From: Leptofilum sp965223525
Lineage (GTDB): Bacteria > Chloroflexota > Anaerolineae > Promineifilales > Promineifilaceae
NCBI RefSeq assembly: GCF_965223525.1
Contig: NZ_CBDCWX010000004.1
Span: 806,001 to 870,000 of the forward strand
Direction: 5' to 3'
DNA: 64,000 nt
Shown piece by piece: positions 42,511-51,417 of the stretch. The notes below the pieces were generated by a model, which saw only the letters and a list, made by a program, of their open reading frames with translations, had not been told where the DNA came from and did no database searches. Position 1 is the first letter of the stretch. The number at the start of each line of letters is the position of its first letter. The translations under genes were made by a program, and so were the position numbers.

Positions 42511-45293
42511 TCACCCAACCAGCCTCCTCCGATTTTTTCGTGGCGGGCGGCACGCTGCGATTTGACGCCCCCTCTTACGTAGAGCGTCCTGCCGATGCTA
42601 CCTTGCTGCACCTGGCGGCAACAGGCCAGCTTTGCTACGTACTCACCACCCGGCAAATGGGCAAATCCAGCCTGATGAGCCGCACGGCAAGGCAGCTACG
42701 GGCGCAAGGGTATCGGGTAGCACTCATTGATCTAACCAGCATGGGCCAAGCGGAAGAAACGACCTGGTATCTCAGCTTGCTAGACGATTTGGTTGTCCAG
42801 CTACATCTGCCTGTGGACGCCGAAGATTGGTGGCAAGCTCACCAATCTCTTTCTCACGTCAAGCGGTTCACCAAATTTGTGCAGGAAGTCGTGATGGGGC
42901 TGCTTCAGGAACCGGTTGCTATTTTTATAGATGAGGTAGATAGTGCCCTCAAACTGCCTTTTTCTGATGACTTTTTTGCGGCCGTTCGCGCCATTCACAA
43001 TCAGAACGTAACGGCCGTTGGCGCGGGGCAGCTTGCATTTATTTTGCTAGGCGTGGCCGCGCCCAATGATCTCATAAAAGATAGCCTACGAACCCCTTTT
43101 AACGTAGGAGAACGTCTCCAGTTGGGCGAACTGTCATTGCCAGCAGCACAAAACGTATGGCGTAAAGGGCTGCCACAACCGAGTGAGCGCCTTGTGGAAC
43201 GCATATTTTATTGGACAAGCGGCCATCCTTACCTGACACAAAAAGTGGCGCGCGCCATTGCCCAGGATACCCAGCACACCTGGCAGCCAGGTGATGTGGA
43301 CGTTTTGGTGCATGATCTTTTCTTTTCGGAACGGTCGCTTATAGAAGAAAGTAATCTGCAATTTATTCAAGGCCGCGTGAGCGGCAGCCCGCAAAGAGAT
43401 GCTCTGCTAAAGCTGTACGGCACAATTCTCCGGGACAAGAAGCCAATTGCCAATGATGAACGGTCTGACCTGCAAACGGAGCTGAAGCTTTATGGCTTGG
43501 TTAAGGTCAACGCCGCCAGGCATCTGGTTGTTCGTAACCGGATTTATGCCCAGACGTTCAGCCATCGTTGGATTCGTCAGCAGCGCCAAAGTCGGCAAAA
43601 GCAGCTATTTTGGCTGCTTGCGCTATTTTTCGTCCTGATTCTGGGCGGCGCAGGCATTTATTTTTGGCAGCAGGCGCAGCAAACGGAGGCACTTTTGGCT
43701 GCCTCGTACCGGGATAATTTTCTGGCGACGGAAAACCCGACGCTGCGGCTGGACAATTTGGCTAATTTGCTCTTATTGGATGGCTACCAGGCAGAAGGCG
43801 TGGCCTTGTTCCAGGAATTATCTTCCGAAGAGCAAGTCGCCCTGTTTCGTAACGTAACGCCAGATTTGCAGCTTCAGATGGAAACGGCCGTTACTGTCCT
43901 CTACCAAACCCTTACTATCGAGAACATTGATGAAATCGCTGAAAATAGCCAGGTGTTGGCCGCCATGATGGATGCCTTAAATCAAGTGCAGGCACAAAAG
44001 TCCACGCTGGCTACTGAGATTGAAAGCTGGCTACAGGGACGGGCTGCCGCTCTGCGGGAGGATTATGACGGCGCACGCATCGCCTACAGCGTGGTGCTTT
44101 CGCTGAATCCAGACAATTTGTCGGCACGCTATGAACGTGCTCTGGCTCAAATCGCGCTGAATCAAACGGCCGCTACCCTGGATGATTTAACCGTTCTCGC
44201 TGAACAAAATCCGTCTTGGCGTAGCCAAGTGCAGCAGCTTTTGGCCGATACGCCCACCTTGCAAGCGGCCGTATCAGCCAACAACGACACCTTGCTGGCT
44301 CTACTGCAAGCCACGCCAGTGCCCACTGTTCTGGCAACGGCCGTGCCAACCGACTCGCCAATCAATACCCCATTGAGTACAGATGCCGTGTTGCCAACCC
44401 TCACAGCTCTCCCAAGCTCCTCACCAGTAGAGGCGGTTGTGGTGGAAACGGCCGTACTCAATGAAATACCGCTTTCTGTGCCCGCCACGGCACCAGAAGG
44501 CTTCATTGTCTACACTTGTTTCGATGGGGCTGTTGACCAAATTTGCACTATCGAGGCCAGCGGTGCAAATCAGCAGCAGCTGACGTTTGGCAGCAGCACC
44601 GCCTGGTACGCCTCTGGCTCACTTGCGCGCAATGAGATTCTGTATTCCAGTCGCGAACCAGGCCTTTTTACAATTTTCAGGCTTGCCCTCGATGAACAGG
44701 AAGTTCAGGCCATTTCCTCGCCGCTGGCTGGCGATTACTCTCCCACCTACTCGCCAGACGGCCGTCAGATAGCGTTTACCAGAGCCGAAGCAGGCCAGCA
44801 GCGTATTTGGGTCATGAACCGAGACGGCTCTGGGCTGCGCCTGCTTACCAATTTACCTGGCGACTCGCTAGACCCCACCTGGTCACCAGATGGACAAATG
44901 ATTGCCTTTGCTTACCAGGCATCTGGCGAAACACGATATGCACACCAGCTTATTCAAGCAGATGGTACGAATTTACAGGCATTGCCGGTGCCGCTGGAGC
45001 AGATTGGTGGCCGTTCAGATTGGTCACCGGACGGCCAATGGCTGGCAATTTATGCTGGTCCACCAGGTAGACATGATATTTACCTGCTGGCTGTTGATGG
45101 CTCTGAATACCGTCGCTTGACGAACAGTGGGGACAACTTGGCTCCCTCGTTTTCGCCAGATGGTAACTGGATTGTGTTCACTTCCAGCCGTGATGGCGAT
45201 AATGAGTTGTTCATCATGCGGCTAGACGGCTCTGGCCTGACGCAGTTGACCAATAACGAACTTTCAGATTGGCAACCCCGCTGGGTTCGGTAA
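42507..45293 (+). CDS. AAA-like ATPase fused to membrane helix, TPR and PD40 propeller
   Basis: A 928-aa protein related to its upstream neighbour. Residues 1-350 are an AAA-like domain with TTRQMGKSSLMSR as Walker A and IFIDEVDSAL as Walker B. One membrane helix (LFWLLALFFVLILGGAGIYFW, about 365-385) follows, then a helical/TPR part with DYDGARIAYSVVLSLNPDN, a Thr/Pro-rich stretch, and five or six TolB-type PD40 blades (SPDGRQIAFTRAEAG, SPDGQWLAIYAG, SPDGNWIVFTSSRDG). The ATPase would be inside and the propeller outside the cell. It looks like a surface sensor coupled to a STAND-like switch; the output is unknown. Confidence 0.78.
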   Translation: MITQPASSDFFVAGGTLRFDAPSYVERPADATLLHLAATGQLCYVLTTRQMGKSSLMSRTARQLRAQGYRVALIDLTSMGQAEETTWYLSLLDDLVVQLHLPVDAEDWWQAHQSLSHVKRFTKFVQEVVMGLLQEPVAIFIDEVDSALKLPFSDDFFAAVRAIHNQNVTAVGAGQLAFILLGVAAPNDLIKDSLRTPFNVGERLQLGELSLPAAQNVWRKGLPQPSERLVERIFYWTSGHPYLTQKVARAIAQDTQHTWQPGDVDVLVHDLFFSERSLIEESNLQFIQGRVSGSPQRDALLKLYGTILRDKKPIANDERSDLQTELKLYGLVKVNAARHLVVRNRIYAQTFSHRWIRQQRQSRQKQLFWLLALFFVLILGGAGIYFWQQAQQTEALLAASYRDNFLATENPTLRLDNLANLLLLDGYQAEGVALFQELSSEEQVALFRNVTPDLQLQMETAVTVLYQTLTIENIDEIAENSQVLAAMMDALNQVQAQKSTLATEIESWLQGRAAALREDYDGARIAYSVVLSLNPDNLSARYERALAQIALNQTAATLDDLTVLAEQNPSWRSQVQQLLADTPTLQAAVSANNDTLLALLQATPVPTVLATAVPTDSPINTPLSTDAVLPTLTALPSSSPVEAVVVETAVLNEIPLSVPATAPEGFIVYTCFDGAVDQICTIEASGANQQQLTFGSSTAWYASGSLARNEILYSSREPGLFTIFRLALDEQEVQAISSPLAGDYSPTYSPDGRQIAFTRAEAGQQRIWVMNRDGSGLRLLTNLPGDSLDPTWSPDGQMIAFAYQASGETRYAHQLIQADGTNLQALPVPLEQIGGRSDWSPDGQWLAIYAGPPGRHDIYLLAVDGSEYRRLTNSGDNLAPSFSPDGNWIVFTSSRDGDNELFIMRLDGSGLTQLTNNELSDWQPRWVR

Positions 45294-45371
45294 GGTCGCC
45301 GACCACAATGAGAAGTTTCCCCTGGCTTTTTCGTCTTTACTTCTAAACAAACTTACAAAAGGAGATAAAAG

Positions 45372-45617
45372 ATGAAAAAAAATCCGTGGATTGCAGCTAT
45401 TTTGAATTTTTTCTTTATGGGGCTAGGGACACTTTACAACGGCCGTCGTAAGCTGTTGGGCATCGGGCTAACAGTTGCCGCTGTTGTATTGACCTACGTG
45501 GAATTGCAGTTACAAACGGCCGCTCCCTCACTATTCCCAATTATGTTTGCGGCCGTTTTCGTGGCAAATACCGTCTTGGCGATTGACGGTTACAATGAAG
45601 CCAAAGCGATGGCCTAA
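45372..45617 (+). CDS. small membrane protein (TM2-like)
   Basis: An 81-aa protein with two to three hydrophobic segments (IAAILNFFFMGLGTLYNG, GIGLTVAAVVLTYV and FPIMFAAVFVANTVLAIDGYN). The N-terminal P-W-x-A-x-x-L-N-F and G-x-G-x-x-Y-x-G-R pattern is that of TM2-domain-like proteins, whose function is not known. An AAAGGAG site precedes the ATG. It ends four bases inside the ECF gene end, convergent. Confidence 0.7.
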   Translation: MKKNPWIAAILNFFFMGLGTLYNGRRKLLGIGLTVAAVVLTYVELQLQTAAPSLFPIMFAAVFVANTVLAIDGYNEAKAMA

Positions 45618-46615
45618 TCTAGCTGCATTGGCAACCCAAATCGTTCAATAAGTTGTGGTGATAGGAAGGCAGTGATTTCAGTAATCCTGCCTTCTTCATC
45701 GCTGAAAATTGGCAAGATGAGGCCAAATGCTTGGTACGTTGGAGCCTGTTTGGTGCATTGGTAGATAGCCAAAGCGGAACGGCCGTTTGCCATCGTGTGC
45801 CCCAATTTCCAATTGTTTTCTGGCGTCAAGACAAAATTTTGCAAGGCTTGTCCGATAGCTTGCCGGCCCGCATACCAAACACCCATTGGTGGCATGGCAA
45901 AGGTGGCTTTGTCATGCAGTAATTCAATTAGAGTCGCCACATCGCCGGCTTCCCAGGCATGAACAAACTGCTCTAGCTGCTGTTTTGGGATAGGGGCTTC
46001 GTCATACTGGGCAACTTTCAGATTTTTGCGGGCGCGATACAGAAGATTGTTAACGGAAGCGACTGTTACCCCAAGCGTCTCGGCAACCTCCTCGGCCCGC
46101 CACTGAAAAACCAGCCGCAAGATTAAAACCACCCGTTGCCGTGCCTTTAGTTTTTGCAATGCGACCATAAAGGCAAGAGAAACATCCTCCTGCAGCTCGT
46201 AGGAGGATTCGGCCGAGCGATCCGTTTTGGCAAGCCAACTGTTTGGCAGCGGGTCTAGCCAACTGGCAGGTGCAGATGGCGGTGCTGGCGGGGAAGTGGG
46301 ATCGCTTGGGACACCATCGAGCGGTAACAAGACTCGCTTTTTATGTTTGCGAACCTCATCCAGCCACAGACGGGTGGCAATGGTGTACAGCCAGTTGCGA
46401 AATGAGCCTTCCCCTAAAAAGGCATTGATTTTGTGCCAAGCCCGAACAAAGGTTTCCTGCACAATATCTTCGGCATCATCCAGCGAACCGCTTAAACGGT
46501 AGCAATGGACAAGCAGCGGCTTGCGGTACGGCTCCACCAGCGCGGTGAAGGCTTCTGAATTGCCCTTTTGAGCAGAAGCAAGATATTTCGTCTCGTTAGG
46601 GGTGTAGATTTGCAT
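45614..46615 (-). CDS. ECF sigma factor with C-terminal SnoaL-like domain
   Basis: A 333-aa sigma-70 family protein. Region 2 is PLLVHCYRLSGSLDDAEDIVQETFVRAW (residues 34-61) and region 4 is LKARQRVVLILRLVFQWRAEEVAETLGVTVASVNNLLYRARKNL (about 155-200). A C-terminal NTF2/SnoaL-like domain (210-330), typical of the ECF41/SigJ-like group, may regulate the factor without an anti-sigma factor. None is adjacent. The ATG at 46615 has a GAGGG site. Target promoters are unknown. Confidence 0.9.
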   Translation of the reverse strand: MQIYTPNETKYLASAQKGNSEAFTALVEPYRKPLLVHCYRLSGSLDDAEDIVQETFVRAWHKINAFLGEGSFRNWLYTIATRLWLDEVRKHKKRVLLPLDGVPSDPTSPPAPPSAPASWLDPLPNSWLAKTDRSAESSYELQEDVSLAFMVALQKLKARQRVVLILRLVFQWRAEEVAETLGVTVASVNNLLYRARKNLKVAQYDEAPIPKQQLEQFVHAWEAGDVATLIELLHDKATFAMPPMGVWYAGRQAIGQALQNFVLTPENNWKLGHTMANGRSALAIYQCTKQAPTYQAFGLILPIFSDEEGRITEITAFLSPQLIERFGLPMQLD

Positions 46616-46686
46616 AGATTGCCCTCGGTAGAGAACGGCCGTTATCATGTTGAAAACATCGATGCTGTTGGGGAATTAGCCTAAAG

Positions 46687-47610
46687 TTAGGCATTTGAGT
46701 CTGCCGAACCTCCAAACTTTCGCTCAATCCAGGTGGAGCGGCTGGCATCAAAGTGGGAACGGGCGGCTTGCATGAACGGCCGCATATGGTCGCGCATATA
46801 ATTTTCAATACCTTGTTCGGCTGTTTCTGCCAACGTCTGGCGATAACTTTCCAAAATCTTTTCATCCAGCAAATCTGATCCGGTGCGTCCGGCAGCTTTG
46901 GCAATGCCCGTGCCTTTTTTGCGCCAATTCATCGCTTCCATTGTCATGATACCGCTTAACTGCTCCACTGAAATATTCTCGCGGTTGGCGGTTTGCACCA
47001 TGCGCTGCCACAGGGAATCAAGCTGGGGGAGCAGGTTAGCAGACTTTGTAAATGCCTGGCTGTATCCACTTGTTAACTCGTCAGAGAGCGTAGCGAGTTC
47101 TTCGCGTGAGAGGGGTGGCATGTCAACGGCCGTTGCGCTGCGGCTGCTTGCTTGTTGAATTGCTTCAAATAAATCGGTTAGCTCCGCAACCTCGGCGTCC
47201 TCAGCAATAACGCCATCCTCTTTTAGGCGGTCTACCAGCCGATGCAGATACACTTTGCTGCCACCCACCGTATCGCCAATGATGGCAAATGCCCACAGCG
47301 GAGAAAATCCGATAGTAAGCAATCCCGCCGCTTCTAACGCAGTTCCCACCATCTTTCTTTGGGCATAATCCTCGCTAATTTCAAGGTCTTCCTCGTCCTT
47401 CATCTCCGCCACTTGCTCAATTATGTATTGCTGGATCATGCCGAGCGTTACTTTGTATGTTGTGGTTCCTCGGAGCGATTCCGGGATCAATGTTTCGGTG
47501 AGCAAGGTCGTCGCACCAACGATGACGGTGAATGTTGAACGAATTGCCCTTTCCGAGGTGCTTAACATTTGCACAATCCCTTGCTTAAATCGCTTTGGAA
47601 ATTGATTCAT
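46687..47610 (-). CDS. unknown 307-aa protein
   Basis: I do not recognise this protein. The N-terminus is amphipathic, followed by two weakly hydrophobic stretches (STFTVIVGATTLLTETL and AAGLLTIGFSPLWAFAIIGDTVGG) and a helical, charged C-terminal half with LIQQASSRSATAVDMPPLSREEL. It may be membrane-associated. An AGAGAGG site precedes the ATG. It is transcribed in the same direction as the small membrane gene and the C39-like gene upstream, and could belong to that unit. Confidence 0.6.
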   Translation of the reverse strand: MNQFPKRFKQGIVQMLSTSERAIRSTFTVIVGATTLLTETLIPESLRGTTTYKVTLGMIQQYIIEQVAEMKDEEDLEISEDYAQRKMVGTALEAAGLLTIGFSPLWAFAIIGDTVGGSKVYLHRLVDRLKEDGVIAEDAEVAELTDLFEAIQQASSRSATAVDMPPLSREELATLSDELTSGYSQAFTKSANLLPQLDSLWQRMVQTANRENISVEQLSGIMTMEAMNWRKKGTGIAKAAGRTGSDLLDEKILESYRQTLAETAEQGIENYMRDHMRPFMQAARSHFDASRSTWIERKFGGSADSNA

Positions 47611-47631
47611 AAAGACCTCTCTTGAGTAGTT

Positions 47632-47985
47632 CTAATCAGGATGTTCCTGTTGCTTGAAATGCTTAAGCTTAATTGTTGCTTCTAAGGCTTTGATTGAGGC
47701 AAAAATCATCAGGATACCAATTAAAATGGAGCTACCTAGGCTATAAACATTAATGAATGTAGGGGCAATAAGAATAAGTGAGTAGAGCAGCAATAAACCT
47801 GCCACAAATTTGTTCTTGGTAAAATGCAAAGCTAATCCCAAAATTGCCAAAATTCCTCCTTCTAAAAAGGAGGAAAAGAAAAAAATGCTTGCTACAAACT
47901 GAAAAATGGCAATTATAATGAAGGCAATACTACTATTGCGTATTGTCTTCAAGGCTTGTTCCCTTGTTTTAATTGAAAATATCAT
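47632..47985 (-). CDS. small polytopic membrane protein
   Basis: A 117-aa protein with three or four hydrophobic helices (SIAFIIIAIFQFVASIFFFS, LEGGILAILGLALHF, FVAGLLLLYSLILIAPTFI and LGSSILIGILMIFASI) and a charged tail. No family is recognised. The ATG at 47985 lies four bases after the stop of the transthyretin/C39-like gene, so the two are co-transcribed; a longer frame reading through that gene is rejected. It is more AT-rich than its surroundings. Confidence 0.65.
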   Translation of the reverse strand: MIFSIKTREQALKTIRNSSIAFIIIAIFQFVASIFFFSSFLEGGILAILGLALHFTKNKFVAGLLLLYSLILIAPTFINVYSLGSSILIGILMIFASIKALEATIKLKHFKQQEHPD

Positions 47986-47989
47986 TTTT

Positions 47990-48985
47990 CTACCCAAAGT
48001 CGCGTTTGTCTTTTTCGTTGCTGGCAGTGTCGTCGTCGAGGATGGTGGGGGGGATGACGGGACGGTAGGGCATGGTGAAGTAGCCGCGTGTGACTTTCTC
48101 TTTTTTGCCAATGCGCTGCACGCTGGCAACGCCGCCCGTCTCTTTGTCAGGCCAGGAGTCCACGAAAACGTCGTTGCGGCGGGGGAAGTTGGGGTCGTAA
48201 ACAAGGATGCGAATACGGCCGTCATCAAGCTCCTCGTATTTGCAAGCCAAAATCTGGTGGTTTTGCCAAATTTGCATCGTGTCGCGGGTGCTCACGTAGA
48301 CCATGCCGATGGGGGTGGGGATGCCTTTGTCCAGGTTGGTACGCACTTTTTTCAGCTCTCCTGCGGTGCGAAGGTGGACGGCCTTGTCAGACATAGCCAT
48401 CCAGCGGGCAAAGCGCACCACCTGGGTGCCAGCCGTCAGGCTGTCTACTTGCCGCTTGTGAATGTAGCGGTGCAGCGGGGTGATCCGCCCTGGACGACGG
48501 CGGCGTTGGGGGATCTTTCTTCCAGCGAGCAGAAAATCCATTGATGTAGCCACCATGCCACCGCACAGTCCGTAAATGTTGCTCACGCTGGGGATGTCGG
48601 GAATGGAGGGGACGGAGAAGGGAATCCAGTAGCCGGGGTAGCGATTGATGTATTGAAAACCATGCGTGGCGGGAATAAATTCGACAGATGGTGTTTCTGG
48701 CAGGCGGTAATCCCGCTGGTTGGGCTGCACGTCGGCTTTGTGGCTGCGCGGTTCGCCGTGATGGGTGTAGCTGAATTGCAAATACGGCCGAAAAATATCG
48801 GCAAAATCGAGGTCGCGTGCCTCGTCGTAAATGACAGAAAACAACCCTTTCTCGTCAGAAAGTCCCGGTTCCACGGTGAGATCGTCATCTTCGCTAAAAA
48901 CATCGGCATCGAACAGGCGAACGGACACGTTGGCGGCGGGTACGCCATTGGCAAACTGCACAACTCCGGTGAATGTTTGAGACAT
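47990..48985 (-). CDS. transthyretin-like domain plus papain/C39-like domain protein
   Basis: A 331-aa protein. Residues 1-90 (VVQFANGVPAANVSVRLFDADV) look like a transthyretin/carboxypeptidase-regulatory-like beta-sandwich. The rest resembles a papain-fold cysteine protease: a possible nucleophile in IYGLCGGMVATSMDFLLAGR, a histidine in WQNHQILACKYE and an Asp/Asn in LVYDPNFP. There is no signal peptide. The active residues are inferred from order only. It overlaps nothing; a GGAGGG site is at five bases. It lies downstream of a ClpC-like gene, separated by a palindrome. Confidence 0.6.
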   Translation of the reverse strand: MSQTFTGVVQFANGVPAANVSVRLFDADVFSEDDDLTVEPGLSDEKGLFSVIYDEARDLDFADIFRPYLQFSYTHHGEPRSHKADVQPNQRDYRLPETPSVEFIPATHGFQYINRYPGYWIPFSVPSIPDIPSVSNIYGLCGGMVATSMDFLLAGRKIPQRRRRPGRITPLHRYIHKRQVDSLTAGTQVVRFARWMAMSDKAVHLRTAGELKKVRTNLDKGIPTPIGMVYVSTRDTMQIWQNHQILACKYEELDDGRIRILVYDPNFPRRNDVFVDSWPDKETGGVASVQRIGKKEKVTRGYFTMPYRPVIPPTILDDDTASNEKDKRDFG

Positions 48986-49002
48986 GAAACCCTCCTTTTT
49001 AG

Positions 49003-49063
49003 CCACAGAGGACACAGAGGATGAAGAGAAAAACCTCTGTGTTCTCCGTGCTCTCTGTGGTGA
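49003..49063. repeat. intergenic palindrome, CCACAGAG family
   Basis: TAGCCACAGAGGACACAGAGG is mirrored by CCTCTGTGTTCTCCGTGCTCTCTGTGG with about 15 bases between. It fills the gap between the ClpC-like gene and the next. Confidence 0.75.
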
Positions 49064-49066
49064 ATC

Positions 49067-51274
49067 TTAGTTCATTTTGAAGATGAGTTCATCGTTGGCC
49101 GCATCAACGGTAACGGCCGTTTCCTCACCAGCCGCCCCCGCTTGACTCAGTAAGAAATTAGCCAGCGGCTCACGCAAATGGCGAGCGATGATGCGGCGCA
49201 ACGGCCGTGCGCCAAACTCAGGCTGATCATTTTGCGCCAGCAGCCACTGTTTTGCCGCGTCGGTTAGGGTTAGGGCGATGTTTTGGTTGGCCGCCAGCCG
49301 GAACTCTTTTTTGAGCAGCAAATCGAGAATGAGGCCAAGCTGTTCGGATGTAAGCTGGTGGAACAGGATGATTTCATCGAGCCGGTTGAGAAATTCGGGG
49401 CGGAAGAAGTTGTGTACGTCGTTCATCACCAGGTTTTTCTCAGTTTCGCCGATGTATGGCACGAGCATGTGGCGCGCGCCCAGGTTGCTGGTCATGATGA
49501 CGACGGTTTCGCTAAAAGTGGCTTGCCGCCCCTGGCTGTCCGTCAGGCGACCCTCTTCCATCACTTGCAGCAGCACGTCAAAGACGCGCTGGTGAGCTTT
49601 TTCTACCTCATCGAACAGGACAACGGTATACGGCCGTTCCCGCACAAAATTGGTCAACTGGCCGCCCCCCTGAAAGCCGACGTATCCGGGCGGTGCGCCA
49701 ATCAGCTTGTTGACGCTGGCTTCCTCCTGAAACTCGCTCATGTCCAGCACCAGCATCGCCTCTTCCGAGCCAAACATGAACTCTGCCAACGCTTTGGCCA
49801 ACTCAGATTTACCCACGCCGCTGGGGCCGAGGAACAAAAAGGAGCCAATCGGCCGTTTGGGATCGCGCAAGCCCACCCTGGCGGTTTTTACGGCGCGGCT
49901 CACGGCCAGAACGGCCGTTTCCTGCCCAATGATCCGTTTATGCAAATGTTCCACCATGTTGGCGTACTTGCCCCGCTCGTCCTCGCCCAGCTTGCTCACC
50001 GGAATGTTCGTCATTTGCGCTGCGCCTTCCATCACGTCTTCCGGGTCTAGCCGATTGTCGGGGGCAATGCCCGGATAGACCACTTCGGGGCTGGAGGAAG
50101 CAATTCGCACCAGGGCGCAGCTGCGTTCAGCCAACTGCACGGCGGCGGCAGGCAGGGCGACACTTTTCATGTACTGGTTGGCAATTTGTGCGGCCGTTTC
50201 CATCGAGTCCAAATTTATCTCAACTTCGTACTCACTTTTCAGCCGCTCCTGGTGGGCGTGCAGCACAGAGATGGTTTCTTTTACCGTGGTCGGCGGCACG
50301 TTCAGCCGCTGCGTGTTTTGGCGAATAAGATTGTTCTGGCTCAGAAGCTCAAAATCCCCCGGCGCGGTGGTGCCGATGATGATTTGCTCGTTGCCCAGCA
50401 GCGCCTTTTGCAATTCCCGATTCACTTGAGCAGGAAATGGCGCACGCAGTTTATCGGCGAAAAAGCGCTGGATGTTTGGTACAAGCAAAATACCGCCGCT
50501 GGCTCGGCGCAGTCCAGCGCGCATCGCCGCCAGCGGATTTTCTAGCAAGGCCGTTTCGCTAATTTGCACTAGCGAGCGCAGCTCTGTGACACCATTTCCT
50601 TCGGCGATGGCTTGGGCCAGACTTTGCCCTAGCGTTTGCTTGCCGGCACCTTCTGGCCCCACCAAAATCACGTGCCGATTTTGCGCCAGCGCAATCAAAC
50701 TCAATAAATCGCGCAGCAGTTCCTGCCGCTCATAAACCACCGTAGCGCGACCTTCTTTTGCCTCGGAGACAAAATCATGAATGATGGGCGTGCCGTCTTG
50801 CCCCACGTCGTTGAGCAGGGTGAGTACGGCCGTTGGGTTCACCCCCACCCTCTGCAAAACGGCCGACGTTGTCACCGGATGCTGCGCCATCGCCGCCAAA
50901 ACGTGGCCAGAACCCGCTTTCAGTTCTTCCCGCGCTTGCGCCATTGTCAATCCCTCGTCAATGACCACCAACATCTCCTCATCCAGCGGCACATCCTTGC
51001 CAAAATCATCAGTAAAGTAAAATTTGGCGTTGCGACCCTTGTTGGTGTGGGCCATCATCTCCACCCGCCGGGTCAAATCGTTTAGGTCAAAGCCGCGCTG
51101 CTCCTTTAGCTGCTGCAAAATTTGGTAGGCTACCGATTTTGGCTCGTCTAAAAAGGTTCGCAGCAGCAATTGGGGCGTTAGCAGCTTGAGCTGGTACTCT
51201 TTTAGCTTGCTGCCAGCGGTGGTCATCAATCCGGCAAGTTCAGATGTGGGGATGTTTGGATTCAGGTTGCTCAT
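49067..51274 (-). CDS. ClpC/ClpB-like AAA+ unfoldase
   Basis: A 735-aa two-ring AAA+ protein. The N-terminal Clp-like repeat region is at residues 1-150, the first ATPase at about 180-420 with GPEGAGKQTLGQSLA, and the second at 475-700 with LGPSGVGKSELAKALAEF and the Walker B VVLFDEVEKAH, then the D2 small domain. The first ring lacks an obvious arginine-finger motif and looks diverged. It could unfold protein substrates for a peptidase or act alone; no clpP gene is near. The ATG at 51274 follows a TAAGAT by seven bases; the much longer frame to 51499 is rejected. Confidence 0.88.
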   Translation of the reverse strand: MSNLNPNIPTSELAGLMTTAGSKLKEYQLKLLTPQLLLRTFLDEPKSVAYQILQQLKEQRGFDLNDLTRRVEMMAHTNKGRNAKFYFTDDFGKDVPLDEEMLVVIDEGLTMAQAREELKAGSGHVLAAMAQHPVTTSAVLQRVGVNPTAVLTLLNDVGQDGTPIIHDFVSEAKEGRATVVYERQELLRDLLSLIALAQNRHVILVGPEGAGKQTLGQSLAQAIAEGNGVTELRSLVQISETALLENPLAAMRAGLRRASGGILLVPNIQRFFADKLRAPFPAQVNRELQKALLGNEQIIIGTTAPGDFELLSQNNLIRQNTQRLNVPPTTVKETISVLHAHQERLKSEYEVEINLDSMETAAQIANQYMKSVALPAAAVQLAERSCALVRIASSSPEVVYPGIAPDNRLDPEDVMEGAAQMTNIPVSKLGEDERGKYANMVEHLHKRIIGQETAVLAVSRAVKTARVGLRDPKRPIGSFLFLGPSGVGKSELAKALAEFMFGSEEAMLVLDMSEFQEEASVNKLIGAPPGYVGFQGGGQLTNFVRERPYTVVLFDEVEKAHQRVFDVLLQVMEEGRLTDSQGRQATFSETVVIMTSNLGARHMLVPYIGETEKNLVMNDVHNFFRPEFLNRLDEIILFHQLTSEQLGLILDLLLKKEFRLAANQNIALTLTDAAKQWLLAQNDQPEFGARPLRRIIARHLREPLANFLLSQAGAAGEETAVTVDAANDELIFKMN

Positions 51275-51281
51275 GGTGGCA

Positions 51282-51311
51282 ATCTTACAACGCCGCTCCC
51301 CGTTCTGCCAA
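51282..51311 (-). promoter_or_regulatory. promoter of the ClpC-like gene, leaderless
   Basis: On the minus strand TTGGCA (51311-51306), an 18-base spacer and TAAGAT (51287-51282). Seven bases remain to the ATG, so the transcript should start at or next to it. Confidence 0.5.
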
Positions 51312-51341
51312 CGATATTTCGATACGCTGCTATCCAGTGAC

Positions 51342-51397
51342 GACCTGACAGGTTTTTCATAGAAAAGTTGGTTACACTTGAGGAAACCTGTCAGGTC
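51342..51397. repeat. intergenic palindrome GACCTGACAGGTTT / AAACCTGTCAGGTC
   Basis: Near-perfect 14-bp arms with about 28 bases between. A degenerate relative lies at 24331-24371. It sits between divergent genes. Confidence 0.75.
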
Positions 51398-51417
51398 TGC
51401 GTAACGGGAGACTCTTT

